Origin: JAGXFP01 sp039714535 | Lineage (GTDB): Bacteria > Desulfobacterota > Desulfobulbia > Desulfobulbales > JAGXFP01 | Assembly (NCBI GenBank): GCA_039714535.1 | Contig: JBDLJC010000019.1 | Coordinates: forward strand, 1-59,373 | DNA: 59,373 nt | Reading direction: 5' to 3' | Shown here: positions 42,259 through 50,728 of the stretch, piece by piece | How positions within the stretch are numbered: position 1 is the stretch's first letter | Layout: the number at the start of each line of letters is the position of its first letter | The notes under the pieces: model-generated | The model's database searches: none | Told to the model about the DNA's origin: nothing | Seen by the model: the letters and a program-made list of their open reading frames with translations, nothing else | Position numbers and translations under genes: made by a program

Positions 42259-42834
42259 ATGAAAGAGTTTATTGCTGAAAATTTAAAGAACTCAATTTCT
42301 GCTAAAGAAAAATTGTTTGCGACCCAGAGCGAGGTAATCATTCGCCTGGCTCAACTTATTGCCGAAATAATCAAAAACGGCAACAAGCTTCTGATCTTCG
42401 GTAACGGTGGCAGTGCCGCCGATGCCCAGCATATGGCGGCGGAGTTTGTTAATCGTTTTATGATCGATCGGCCGCCGCTGGCAGCCATCGCCCTGACCAC
42501 CGACACCTCCAATATAACCAGTATCGGCAATGATTTCTCCTTTGACGATATCTTCGTTAAGCAGGTCCAGGCCCTAGGCAAGAAAGGTGACCTTGCTCTG
42601 GGGATATCCACCAGCGGCAATTCTCCCAATGTGGTCAAAGCCATTGAGGCGGCTGTCGAAGCAGGTTTGCATACCGTAGTGCTAACCGGCGGCAGCGGGG
42701 GGAAGCTGGCCGGATTGGCCGAGATCGTGATTAATGTCCCCTCTGATATTACTCCCCACATCCAGGAGGCCCATCTCTGGGTCGAACATCTTTTATGCTG
42801 GATGGTTGATGATATTCTCTTTGGTGATAAGTAA
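42259..42834 (+). CDS. gmhA: Sedoheptulose-7-phosphate isomerase
   Basis: Converts sedoheptulose 7-phosphate to D-glycero-D-manno-heptose 7-phosphate, the first step of the LPS core heptose pathway. The 191-residue SIS-fold protein shows I-F-G-N-G-G-S-A-A-D-A-Q-H-M-A-A-E-F-V-N-R, A-I-A-L-T-T-D-T-S and L-G-I-S-T-S-G-N-S-P-N-V, all typical of GmhA, with the zinc-site His/Asp/Glu residues in D-A-Q-H and I-Q-E-A-H. The DiaA replication factor has a similar fold but the sequence fits GmhA better. The next gene overlaps its stop (TAATG), so the two are co-translated. Other heptose genes are not in the window. Confidence 0.93.
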   Translation: MKEFIAENLKNSISAKEKLFATQSEVIIRLAQLIAEIIKNGNKLLIFGNGGSAADAQHMAAEFVNRFMIDRPPLAAIALTTDTSNITSIGNDFSFDDIFVKQVQALGKKGDLALGISTSGNSPNVVKAIEAAVEAGLHTVVLTGGSGGKLAGLAEIVINVPSDITPHIQEAHLWVEHLLCWMVDDILFGDK

Positions 42835-43778
42835 TGACTCTGCAGCCCCTTGATTTCAGTAAGCTTAACACCTATTCGGTCCATGATCGCTTCAGCAAGG
42901 TGACGGTGGAGAATTTTGCCAAGCCACTGAAGAAGGGGGCCACTATTGAAGATTTTCTGGCCTCGTTACCAGACCAGCTCCTTGGCCGGGACTTGCCGGA
43001 GTTGATTGAACGTCTGGCCGTCAGTCATGAACAGGGCAGGCCGGTAATTGTCGGGATGGGCGCCCATGTGATTAAAGTTGGCTTAAATCCGCTCCTGATC
43101 GACCTGATGGAGAGAGGGGTAATCACCGGGCTGGCCTTGAATGGCGCCGGGATTGTCCATGATACCGAGATTGCCATGGTTGGCCGGACCTCCGAGGATG
43201 TTGACCAGGTCCTTGGGGCGGGTGCCTTTGGAGCGGCCCAAGAGACCGGTGAAGTGGTCAACGAGGCGATCCGGCGCGGGGCCGAAGCAAACCAGGGCAT
43301 GGGCGAGGCCATTGGCGAGTATCTGCTTGCCCAGGAATTTCCCTTCAACGATTCGAGTCTGCTGGCCTCGGCCAAACGTTTGGGGGTGCCGGTTACAATC
43401 CATGTGGCAATCGGCACCGATATCGTCCATATTCATCCTTCCGCCAATGGCGGTGATATAGGCAAAACCAGCCATCATGATTTTAAATTATTCTGTAGTC
43501 AGATCGCCGAGCTGGAGGGTGGAGCGTACCTGAACTTCGGCTCAGCGGTAATTATGCCTGAAGTTTTTCTGAAGGCTCTGACCGTGGTCCGCAATCTCGG
43601 CCATAAGGTGGAAAATTTCACCACGGCCAATTTTGATTTTATCCGGCATTACCGGACTATGACCAATGTCGTTAATCGGCCGACTGCCGGCGGCGGCCGG
43701 GGGTTTAACATCATTGGCCACCACGAGGTGATGATCCCGTTACTGATTGCTGGTTTACTGGCCCGGGTTGATGCCTGA
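42834..43778 (+). CDS. Deoxyhypusine-synthase-like protein linked to gmhA
   Basis: A 314-residue soluble protein of uncertain function. The ATG overlaps the gmhA stop. The motifs G-A-H-V-I-K-V-G-L-N-P-L-L-I-D-L-M, N-G-A-G-I-V-H-D-T-E-I-A, V-P-V-T-I-H-V-A-I-G-T-D-I-V-H-I-H-P and G-S-A-V-I-M-P-E-V-F-L-K-A resemble the NAD-binding deoxyhypusine synthase fold, which makes the spermidine-derived residue on eIF5A. Bacteria have no eIF5A, so here the substrate must differ; translational coupling to gmhA suggests a small-molecule role related to sugars or the envelope (inference). The family call is from motif resemblance only. Confidence 0.6.
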   Translation: MTLQPLDFSKLNTYSVHDRFSKVTVENFAKPLKKGATIEDFLASLPDQLLGRDLPELIERLAVSHEQGRPVIVGMGAHVIKVGLNPLLIDLMERGVITGLALNGAGIVHDTEIAMVGRTSEDVDQVLGAGAFGAAQETGEVVNEAIRRGAEANQGMGEAIGEYLLAQEFPFNDSSLLASAKRLGVPVTIHVAIGTDIVHIHPSANGGDIGKTSHHDFKLFCSQIAELEGGAYLNFGSAVIMPEVFLKALTVVRNLGHKVENFTTANFDFIRHYRTMTNVVNRPTAGGGRGFNIIGHHEVMIPLLIAGLLARVDA

Positions 43779-43837
43779 AGCACTTTGCCTGAATCATCAC
43801 AATAATGCTGGTATGAAATATTTAAAATTTGGGTATA

Positions 43838-44054
43838 ATGCCACTTTTTGATTTTATCTGCCGGGCCTGTGGCCGCGAGTTCGAGTTTCTGGTGATGGGC
43901 AGTGAACGGCCATTTTGCCCGTCCTGCGGTAGCGATGATCTTCTGAAGCAAGATGTCATCTTTTTCTTCACCTACGGCAGGGAAGGGTGGCTCCGGCCCG
44001 GGATCATCGGGATGTAGTGGTTGTACCGGGGGAAGTTGCTCCAGCTGTCGGTAA
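43838..44054 (+). pseudogene. FmdB-family zinc-ribbon gene with a -1 frameshift
   Basis: Starting at the ATG of 43838 the frame gives M-P-L-F-D-F-I-C-R-A-C-G and later F-C-P-S-C-G-S-D-D-L-L-K, the FmdB/putative regulatory zinc ribbon (CxxC ... CPSC). After codon 37 (near base 43949) the frame changes to an unrelated tail (Q-D-V-I-F-F-F-T...). One base dropped there restores K-M-S-S-F-S-S-P and a Gly/Ser/Cys-rich tail (G-C-S-G-C-T-G-G-S-C-S-S-C-R) ending at TAA 44052-44054, exactly the tail of FmdB relatives, for 71 residues in total. So this is a gene with one extra base at about 43949 (CTGAAGCAAGATG), either a mutation, a sequencing error or programmed slippage. It lies between the DHS-like gene and hemC. 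Confidence 0.8.
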
Positions 44055-44104
44055 TTTTTAATAAACTGTTGAGCTAATAATTTTATTCCAAGGGACAAAA
44101 GAAG

Positions 44105-45040
44105 ATGCAGAAAAACATCAAGATCGGCACCAGGGCAAGTTTGCTGGCTATGACCCAAAGCACCAATATCAAAAATCTGATCGAAGCCCAGTATCCCGGC
44201 ACGACCGTGGAGCTGGTCAAAATAATTACCAAGGGTGATAAAATACTTGATGTGCCCCTGGCCAAGGTTGGCGGCAAGGGTCTGTTCGTCAAAGAGCTTG
44301 AGGAGGCCATGCTTAGCCGCGAGGTTGATATGGCCGTGCACAGTATGAAGGATGTCCCTTCGGAGTTGCCGGAGGAATTGCATATTGGTGTGGTTACCAA
44401 GCGGGAAGATCCCCGTGATGCCTTTCTTTCGGTAAAGTACAAATCTTTCGCTGAGCTGCCGGAGGGCGCCAAGGTCGGCACCAGCAGCCTACGGCGGAAG
44501 TCACAGCTCGCCGCGCTGCGCCCCGATCTTATTATCGAAGACCTGCGCGGCAATCTGGATACCCGTATCCGTAAGCTCGATGAAGGGATGTACGATGCGA
44601 TTATTCTGGCCACTGCCGGTCTCAACCGGATGCAATGGTCTGAGCGAATCACCTCCCGTTTCTCAGCAGAGGAGATGTTGCCGGCTGTTGCCCAAGGTGC
44701 GGTTGGTATCGAATTGCGTAAGGATGCCGACGAACTGCTGGCCGGCCTGGCCTTTTTGCAGGATGATGAAACAACCATTGCAGTCGATGGCGAGCGGGCC
44801 TTTCTCCATCGTCTGGAGGGTGGTTGTCAGGTCCCGATCGCCGGTTTCGGCACTGTCGCCGACGGCAAGCTGACCATGACCGGTCTGGTCGCCTCAATTG
44901 ACGGCAAGGAAGTGTTGAAGAAACAAGTCGTCGGCGAGGTGGCCGATGCCAAGGAGCTGGGCGTTAATCTGGCTGGCGAGTTACTGGATTTGGGCGCCCG
45001 GCGCATTCTTGAAGAGGTCTACGGCGAAAATCTGAATTGA
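44105..45040 (+). CDS. hemC: Hydroxymethylbilane synthase (porphobilinogen deaminase)
   Basis: Joins four porphobilinogens to hydroxymethylbilane in tetrapyrrole synthesis. The 311-residue protein shows G-T-R-A-S-L-L-A, the H-S-M-K-D-V-P block, G-T-S-S-L-R-R and L-R-G-N-L-D-T-R, and the cofactor site G-G-C241-Q-V-P with the Cys that carries the dipyrromethane primer. It precedes cobA-hemD, which acts on the product; a hairpin lies between them. The demand for haem and sirohaem is high in an organism with multihaem cytochromes and dissimilatory sulfite reduction. Confidence 0.97.
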   Translation: MQKNIKIGTRASLLAMTQSTNIKNLIEAQYPGTTVELVKIITKGDKILDVPLAKVGGKGLFVKELEEAMLSREVDMAVHSMKDVPSELPEELHIGVVTKREDPRDAFLSVKYKSFAELPEGAKVGTSSLRRKSQLAALRPDLIIEDLRGNLDTRIRKLDEGMYDAIILATAGLNRMQWSERITSRFSAEEMLPAVAQGAVGIELRKDADELLAGLAFLQDDETTIAVDGERAFLHRLEGGCQVPIAGFGTVADGKLTMTGLVASIDGKEVLKKQVVGEVADAKELGVNLAGELLDLGARRILEEVYGENLN

Positions 45041-45073
45041 TTCCAGCTGTAATTTACCGATAATGTCTTAAAT

Positions 45074-45109
45074 AAAAGCGCGGGGGCTTTATCTACCTCT
45101 GCGCTTTTT
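45074..45109 (+). terminator. Hairpin between hemC and cobA-hemD
   Basis: AAAAGCGC (45074-45081) pairs with GCGCTTTT (45101-45108) and further T. It sits 34 bases after hemC and 19 before cobA-hemD, so it may end some transcripts or attenuate the second gene. Confidence 0.65.
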
Positions 45110-45127
45110 GTCCTTAGGAAACTATAG

Positions 45128-46687
45128 ATGTCGAGAAATAACGAATTATCTAAAAGAAATCCAGGCAAGGTTTATCTGGTCGGCGCCGGGCCTGGTGATC
45201 CAACTCTGATTACGGTTAAAGGACTCAATATTCTCAGCCGGGCCGAGGTTGTTGTCTATGATCACCTGGCCAGTAAGAGGCTTCTCAAACATGTCCCGCA
45301 AACGGCGGAAATGATCTACGCCGGGAAAAAGGGTAATGTCCATCACGCCTTTACCCAGGCCGAAATAAACCAGATGCTGGTCGATTATGCCAAGGAAGGT
45401 AAAAAGGTGGTCCGTCTCAAGGGCGGTGATCCCTTTATCTTCGGTCGTGGTGGTGAAGAGATTGAAGAGCTGGTTGAAGCTGGAGTTGCTTTTGAGGTTG
45501 TGCCGGGAGTTACTTCCGCCACTGCCGCGGCTACCTATGCCGGTATCCCGATCACCCACCGGAACTTCACTTCTTCGGTGGCCTTTATCACCGGCCATGA
45601 GGATCCGACCAAGAAAGACAGTCGCTTGGCCTGGGACAAGATCTCTACCGGCATCGGTACCCTGGTCTTCTATATGGGGATCAAGAATCTGCCGTCGATC
45701 GCCAAAAATCTGATCAAACACGGTCGTGATCCCAAGAGCAGTGTTGCCGTTATCCGTTGGGCCTCAACCCCGGAGCAACGCACCGTTGTCGGCAACCTGG
45801 AGAATATTGCCGCGATCGTAAAAGAGGCCGAGATCAAACCGCCGGCCCTGGTGGTTGTCGGTGATGTTGTCCAGTTGCGTGATACCATCAACTGGTTTGA
45901 GAAAAAACCGTTGTTTGGTAAACGTATTCTGGTGACCCGGACCCGGACCCAGGCCAGTGAACTGGTGATGCTCCTTGAAGATAATGGCGCCGATTGCCTG
46001 GAAGGCTCTACCATTGCTCTGGTTGAGCCGGATAACTGGGTGGAAACTGATCAGGCTCTGGCTAATATCAGCAGCTATGATTGGCTCCTTTTCACCAGTA
46101 TCAACGCGATCAGCTTCTTTTTTAAGAGGCTGCAGGATAAAGGCATGGATGCCCGTGACCTCAAAGGACCACAGATCGGGGCGGTAGGTACTGCCACCGC
46201 CGAAATGTTGCAGGATTACGGGATCAAGGCAGATCTCCTGCCCACAGAATTCACCGGCGAAGGTCTGGCCGAGGTGTTGCTTGAGAGAGGTGTTAAAGAC
46301 AACAAAATCCTGATCCCCCGCGCCTTAAAGGCCAGGAAAATTCTGCCTGAAAAATTGCAGGAGGGTGGGGCGACGGTAACGATAGCACCCGTTTATCAGA
46401 ATGTGCGGCCGGATGATTACGAGATGGTTAGAAAGGCCCTGGAAGAAAAACAGATCGATATGGTGACCTTCACCAGTTCGTCGACGGTCCGTAATTTTCT
46501 GGAAATGCTCGAGATTAAAAATGATGATGAGTTTAAACGATTGCTTGGCGAGGTTAAAATCGCGGTAATCGGACCGATTACCGCCAAAACGGCCCTGAAA
46601 AACAACCTCAAGATCGATGTCCAACCGGATACTTACACCATTGCCGCCATGGTTGAGGCCATTGTCGATTTCTATGGGGAAGCATAA
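45128..46687 (+). CDS. cobA-hemD: Fused uroporphyrinogen-III methyltransferase and uroporphyrinogen-III synthase
   Basis: A 519-residue fusion. Residues about 12-255 are the SUMT/CobA domain that adds two methyl groups to uroporphyrinogen III on the way to sirohaem and cobalamin: V-G-A-G-P-G-D-P-T-L-I-T, Y-D-H-L, V-R-L-K-G-G-D-P-F-I-F-G-R-G-G-E-E and G-I-P-I-T-H-R. The C-terminal part (about 260-519) is the HemD domain, which closes the ring of the HemC product: G-K-R-I-L-V-T-R-T-R-T-Q-A-S, W-L-L-F-T-S-I-N-A and F-T-S-S-S-T-V-R-N. The fusion is common in Desulfobacterota and Firmicutes (family knowledge). Together with hemC it covers porphobilinogen to precorrin-2. Confidence 0.96.
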   Translation: MSRNNELSKRNPGKVYLVGAGPGDPTLITVKGLNILSRAEVVVYDHLASKRLLKHVPQTAEMIYAGKKGNVHHAFTQAEINQMLVDYAKEGKKVVRLKGGDPFIFGRGGEEIEELVEAGVAFEVVPGVTSATAAATYAGIPITHRNFTSSVAFITGHEDPTKKDSRLAWDKISTGIGTLVFYMGIKNLPSIAKNLIKHGRDPKSSVAVIRWASTPEQRTVVGNLENIAAIVKEAEIKPPALVVVGDVVQLRDTINWFEKKPLFGKRILVTRTRTQASELVMLLEDNGADCLEGSTIALVEPDNWVETDQALANISSYDWLLFTSINAISFFFKRLQDKGMDARDLKGPQIGAVGTATAEMLQDYGIKADLLPTEFTGEGLAEVLLERGVKDNKILIPRALKARKILPEKLQEGGATVTIAPVYQNVRPDDYEMVRKALEEKQIDMVTFTSSSTVRNFLEMLEIKNDDEFKRLLGEVKIAVIGPITAKTALKNNLKIDVQPDTYTIAAMVEAIVDFYGEA

Positions 46688-46785
46688 AATTTTCAATCAG
46701 GCTGGTGTGGTATAACAATATCACCATGGCTTATACTCTGTCCTCTCGCGCTTAAGAGGGGCAATGATCAATCACAGGAGGCAGT

Positions 46786-47616
46786 ATGGATATCTTTTGT
46801 AAAAGTTGCCAGAAAAACGTCGGCCAAATCGCCGATGAGAAGATTCCTGTTGGTAAAAAGATGAGTGTCAGCTGTCCTGAATGCAGTGAAAAGATTCATT
46901 TTGTCAAACCGGTGGATTTTTCACCCGAGGCAAATCTGCAGGAAGAATCATCCGGAGCCGACACCGCTTTTTCTGAATATGATTTCAAGATCATGGATAT
47001 TATTCGTGAGGCCTGGGCCAAAACTTCCGGCACGAAAGGACCTATCTGGGCTGCCATCGGCTTGGCCTTTCTGGCGGTCGGGGTCTTTAGCGGGGTTGTG
47101 ACCGGTATTTCGGCAGTTATTGGCTCCAATTCGTCGGCAGCCGCCCTGGGGGTTGCCGGCCAGTTTACCATCTCGCTGGCTAGCTACCCTTTTATGGCCG
47201 GCTTAATGCTGATCGGCATCCGTCATGCGATCGGCCTCCCGATCGATTTCAAGATGGCCTTCAGTTGTTTCGGCTATATTTTGCCCATCGTTATTGCTTC
47301 ACTTTTGGTATCGGTATTGTCTTTCATCGGTTTGCTGCTCCTGGTTATCCCCTTCATTTACTTAAGCATTGCCTATCTGTTGGTTATGCCGTTGATTATC
47401 GATAAAGGGATGGGGCCGTGGCAGGCCATGGAGGCATCACGCAAAGGCATCCAGCAACATTGGTTTAAAGTTTTCGGACTATATTTTCTGATGGGAATCA
47501 TCTGCTCTTTAAGTGCAATCCCCGCGGGTATAGGACTGATCTGGACCGTGCCCATGTTTATTATGGTTGGTGGTATTCTTTATCGGGAGATCTTCGGGGT
47601 TAGTCAGCAAGGCTGA
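46786..47616 (+). CDS. Zinc-ribbon membrane protein (YciC/DUF975-like)
   Basis: A 276-residue protein with an N-terminal MJ0042-type ribbon (F-C-K-S-C near residue 5, S-C-P-E-C near 30), then about six transmembrane helices. The last part (R-K-G-I-Q-Q-H-W-F-K-V-F-G and the hydrophobic Gly-rich ending) resembles the YciC/DUF975 membrane-protein pattern. AGGAGG stands six bases ahead of the ATG. Its ribbon is of the same class as that of the protein at 803, so the two may be related regulators or sensors with different membrane parts. Function unknown. It lies alone between cobA-hemD and uvrC. Confidence 0.7.
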   Translation: MDIFCKSCQKNVGQIADEKIPVGKKMSVSCPECSEKIHFVKPVDFSPEANLQEESSGADTAFSEYDFKIMDIIREAWAKTSGTKGPIWAAIGLAFLAVGVFSGVVTGISAVIGSNSSAAALGVAGQFTISLASYPFMAGLMLIGIRHAIGLPIDFKMAFSCFGYILPIVIASLLVSVLSFIGLLLLVIPFIYLSIAYLLVMPLIIDKGMGPWQAMEASRKGIQQHWFKVFGLYFLMGIICSLSAIPAGIGLIWTVPMFIMVGGILYREIFGVSQQG

Positions 47617-47831
47617 TATTGTCTGCGTTTTTAGCGAAGCAACCTATTTAGAGATTGGGGCATTCCCTTATAAAATCTCTTATGGCCTACTATGCCATGA
47701 TTACATCTTTATCTCTCACTTGCCAGGAGGCCCAATAAGTAAATTTCTTTCCGAGTCTCCCCGGCGCGCTTTATAAGAATAAAGGCTCCTGGCGGAAAGT
47801 TTAGTTAACATGCCGGATCCCTACGCCTAAT

Positions 47832-49652
47832 ATGCCGAAGTCGCCCGTTACCACAGTTTTCCTGCGTTCTGTGCCGCACAGACCCGGAGTTTACCTGATG
47901 AAAAGCGGGGCAGGTAAGATCCTTTATGTCGGTAAGGCCCGTGATTTGCGGAACAGACTGGCATCATATCGCAGCGGTGAGGCCGCGCGGTTTTCTAAAA
48001 CGGCGGCAATGCTCCAGAAGGCGGCTCGGGTCGAAACCATTTTGACCGCGACCGAAAAGGAGGCCTTGATCCTTGAGGCCTCCCTGATCAAGAAACATCG
48101 ACCTCGCTACAATGTCATCCTGCGCGATGATAAAAATTATCCCTACATCAAAGTTACCGTCAACGAAAAATGGCCCAGGGTGTTTGTGGGCCGGCGCCGC
48201 CTTAAAGATGGGGCCAGATACTTTGGTCCTTACTCATCAACATCCGCCATGCGCGATACCCTGGCCTTGATCCGGGAACTGTTCCCGTTACGGACCTGCA
48301 AAGGAATTAATCTCAAGAAGCGAGAGAGACCCTGCCTCAACCAGCAAATGGGGCGCTGCCCGGCGCCCTGTTGTGGGCTGGCTGATCCGGCAACATATCG
48401 GCTTGCCGTCAACAACGTGATTGCGGTTCTGGAGGGCCGCAAGAGTGAGCTGGTCGGCTATCTTCAAAAGGGCATGCTCGCCGCCGCGAAAAAACATGAA
48501 TACGAGCAGGCCGCCCATTGCCGGGATCGCCTGGTTTCATTGCAAAAGACCTTGGAGAAACAGGCGGTGGCGGCCAGTCATTCCCGTGACCAGGATGTTT
48601 TCGGGCTGGCTCGGCGTGGGTTTGCGGCCGCGGTCTCGGTTATTTTCGTCCGCGAAGGGTTGGTGAACGGCCAGCAGTCATTTTTCATGGAAACGGTTTT
48701 GGGCGATGACGGCGAAGTCATGGCAGGCTGTCTCCAGCAATTCTACGGGGATGATCGTTATCTGCCGCCGGAGATCTTACTGAGTCATAGGCTGGCCAAT
48801 GCTGATCTGCTGGCAGAGTGGCTGACGGATCTGCGCGGGACGGCGGTTCATCTTAAGACCCCCCAGCGCGGAAAACTGGCGGAACTTACCGTTATGGCCA
48901 AGAATAACGCCAGTCAGGTCTTTGCCGATGAAGAGAAGAAAAACCGCTCCAACCAGGCCTTACTGGCCGCGATCGCCAAGACCTTGAAACTGGCAACTCC
49001 CCCGAAGCGGATTGAATGTTTGGATATTTCCAATATCGGCGGCAAACAACCGGTCGGTTCCCTTATCTCCTTTAGGGATGGCGAACCGGACAAGAAGGGC
49101 TATCGCCATTACCGGATCACTGGCGGCGACAGCCCTGACGACTACGGGATGGTGCGGGAGGTTCTGTCCAGGCGCTTTGCCCCGGATAAGGATGCTGACC
49201 TGCCGGATCTGCTGTTAATTGACGGCGGTAAGGGCCATTTAAATGTTGCGGTTCAGGTTTTGAGCCAAACCGGCCATCTGCCGGACGTTGAGTTGCTTGC
49301 CATCGCCAAAGAAAAGAAGGACGAGGGCGAAAAGCTCTTCCGGCCCGGCCGCAAGAATCCGTTTCTCCTGCCGGTTTATTCGCCGGTTCTGCTTTTTATG
49401 ATGCGGGTAAGGGACGAGTCGCACCGTTTCGGCATCACCTTTCACCGGCGTCTCCGGAGCAAGGCCACCCTGAAATCGGGCTTAGACCTGATACCCGGAG
49501 TCGGTCCGGCCCGGCGTAAACTGCTGCTGAAGAAATTCGGCAGCCTGAAAAGGCTCAAGAATGCCTCACTTCAGGAGCTGCTTGAGGTTGAAGGGGTCGG
49601 GCCTGAGCTGGCCAAGGTTATCGTTGCGCATCTGCAATCAGGCACAGTTTAG
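47832..49652 (+). CDS. uvrC: Excinuclease ABC subunit C
   Basis: Makes both incisions in nucleotide excision repair. The 606-residue protein has the GIY-YIG domain (P-G-V-Y-L-M...I-L-Y-V-G-K-A-R-D-L-R-N-R-L) for the 3' cut, a UVR helix near 200-235 for UvrB, an RNase H-like domain for the 5' cut (R-I-E-C-L-D-I-S-N near residue 395, L-L-I-D-G-G-K-G-H), and a C-terminal double helix-hairpin-helix (I-P-G-V-G-P-A-R-R-K and V-E-G-V-G-P-E-L-A). Cys-rich motif C-P-A-P-C-C near residue 176 fits the Fe-S cluster reported for UvrC. Full length; no close partner gene. Confidence 0.97.
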   Translation: MPKSPVTTVFLRSVPHRPGVYLMKSGAGKILYVGKARDLRNRLASYRSGEAARFSKTAAMLQKAARVETILTATEKEALILEASLIKKHRPRYNVILRDDKNYPYIKVTVNEKWPRVFVGRRRLKDGARYFGPYSSTSAMRDTLALIRELFPLRTCKGINLKKRERPCLNQQMGRCPAPCCGLADPATYRLAVNNVIAVLEGRKSELVGYLQKGMLAAAKKHEYEQAAHCRDRLVSLQKTLEKQAVAASHSRDQDVFGLARRGFAAAVSVIFVREGLVNGQQSFFMETVLGDDGEVMAGCLQQFYGDDRYLPPEILLSHRLANADLLAEWLTDLRGTAVHLKTPQRGKLAELTVMAKNNASQVFADEEKKNRSNQALLAAIAKTLKLATPPKRIECLDISNIGGKQPVGSLISFRDGEPDKKGYRHYRITGGDSPDDYGMVREVLSRRFAPDKDADLPDLLLIDGGKGHLNVAVQVLSQTGHLPDVELLAIAKEKKDEGEKLFRPGRKNPFLLPVYSPVLLFMMRVRDESHRFGITFHRRLRSKATLKSGLDLIPGVGPARRKLLLKKFGSLKRLKNASLQELLEVEGVGPELAKVIVAHLQSGTV

Positions 49653-49888
49653 GGAGACCCTGGCCCTTAAATGGCTCGGCCTGAATAGATTCTAGAGCAC
49701 TTATTGCCAGCTGATCTTCTCTGGATGATTCTCTGCTTAAAAACCAGCAGTAAAATCCATAAAGAGACAAGATATAAATCTTGCATTTTAATAGTCAAAA
49801 AACTAGAGTATTCAATTTATTTCTAAGGGCTGTCAATATAGTCAGGCGGTCACTTTCACTTTTTTCTTTTCAGGAGTTTTATACCGCA

Positions 49889-50728
49889 ATGTGGGAATAT
49901 ACCGACGAAGTAAAACAACATTTTCTAACCCCCAAAAATGTCGGTGAGGTCGAAAATGCTAATGCCATCGGTGAGGTTGGTTCACTGGCCTGTGGCGATG
50001 CCCTGAAGCTGACCCTCAAGGTTGATGAAAACGAGATTATCACCGATGCCATGTTTCAAACCTTCGGTTGTGCCAGCGCCATTGCCTCATCTTCGGTCCT
50101 GACCGAACTGGTCAAGGGCATGAGCCTCACCGATGCTGCCAATGTATCCAACGAAGATATTGCCGAGGCCCTGGGCGGGCTGCCCAAAGAGAAGATGCAC
50201 TGCTCGGTCATGGGCCGGGAGGCCCTGGAAGCGGCCATTGCCGATTATCGTGGCGTTACCCTGCCGATGGCCGAGGGCGAGGTGGTCTGCGAGTGTTTCG
50301 GGGTCACCGACCTCGAGGTAAAAAGGGCCATCCAGGAAAGTAATTTGCAGTCTGTCGAAGAGATAACCAATTTCACCAAGGCCGGTGGCGGTTGCGGCAA
50401 GTGCCACGACCGGCTGGAAGAGCTGATCCATGAAGTCAGGAAAGATGCTGTTCAGCCCGTTATCCCCGACCAGAGGCCCAAACGGATCACTAACATCCAG
50501 AAGATCAAGATGATCGAGGATGTCCTGGAAAGGGAGATCCGGCCGACCCTGCGCAAAGACGGCGGCGATATCGAGCTGATCGATGTCGACGGCGATTTTG
50601 TCACGGTTTCCCTGCGGGGCTCCTGCAGCAGTTGTCTTAAATCGCAGACCACTCTGAAGGAATATGTTGAAAAAAGGCTGCGGGAGCAGGTTCTTGACAC
50701 TCTGGTGGTTGAGGAGGATAAGGGATGA
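49889..50728 (+). CDS. nifU: NifU-type Fe-S cluster scaffold
   Basis: A 279-residue scaffold of three domains. The IscU-like domain has its ligand cysteines at C35 (L-A-C-G-D-A), in F-G-C-A-S-A and in M-H-C-S-V-M-G. The middle [2Fe-2S] BFD-like domain has C134-E-C136 and C169-G-K-C172. The C-terminal Nfu domain has C246-S-S-C249. The start is taken at 49889, where homologues begin (M-W-E-Y-T-D-E-V); the 36 extra codons of the longer frame look non-coding and CAGGAG lies upstream. nifS follows with overlapping ATGA, so they form the cluster-assembly pair. No nif structural genes are here, so the role is general Fe-S assembly. Confidence 0.95.
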   Translation: MWEYTDEVKQHFLTPKNVGEVENANAIGEVGSLACGDALKLTLKVDENEIITDAMFQTFGCASAIASSSVLTELVKGMSLTDAANVSNEDIAEALGGLPKEKMHCSVMGREALEAAIADYRGVTLPMAEGEVVCECFGVTDLEVKRAIQESNLQSVEEITNFTKAGGGCGKCHDRLEELIHEVRKDAVQPVIPDQRPKRITNIQKIKMIEDVLEREIRPTLRKDGGDIELIDVDGDFVTVSLRGSCSSCLKSQTTLKEYVEKRLREQVLDTLVVEEDKG

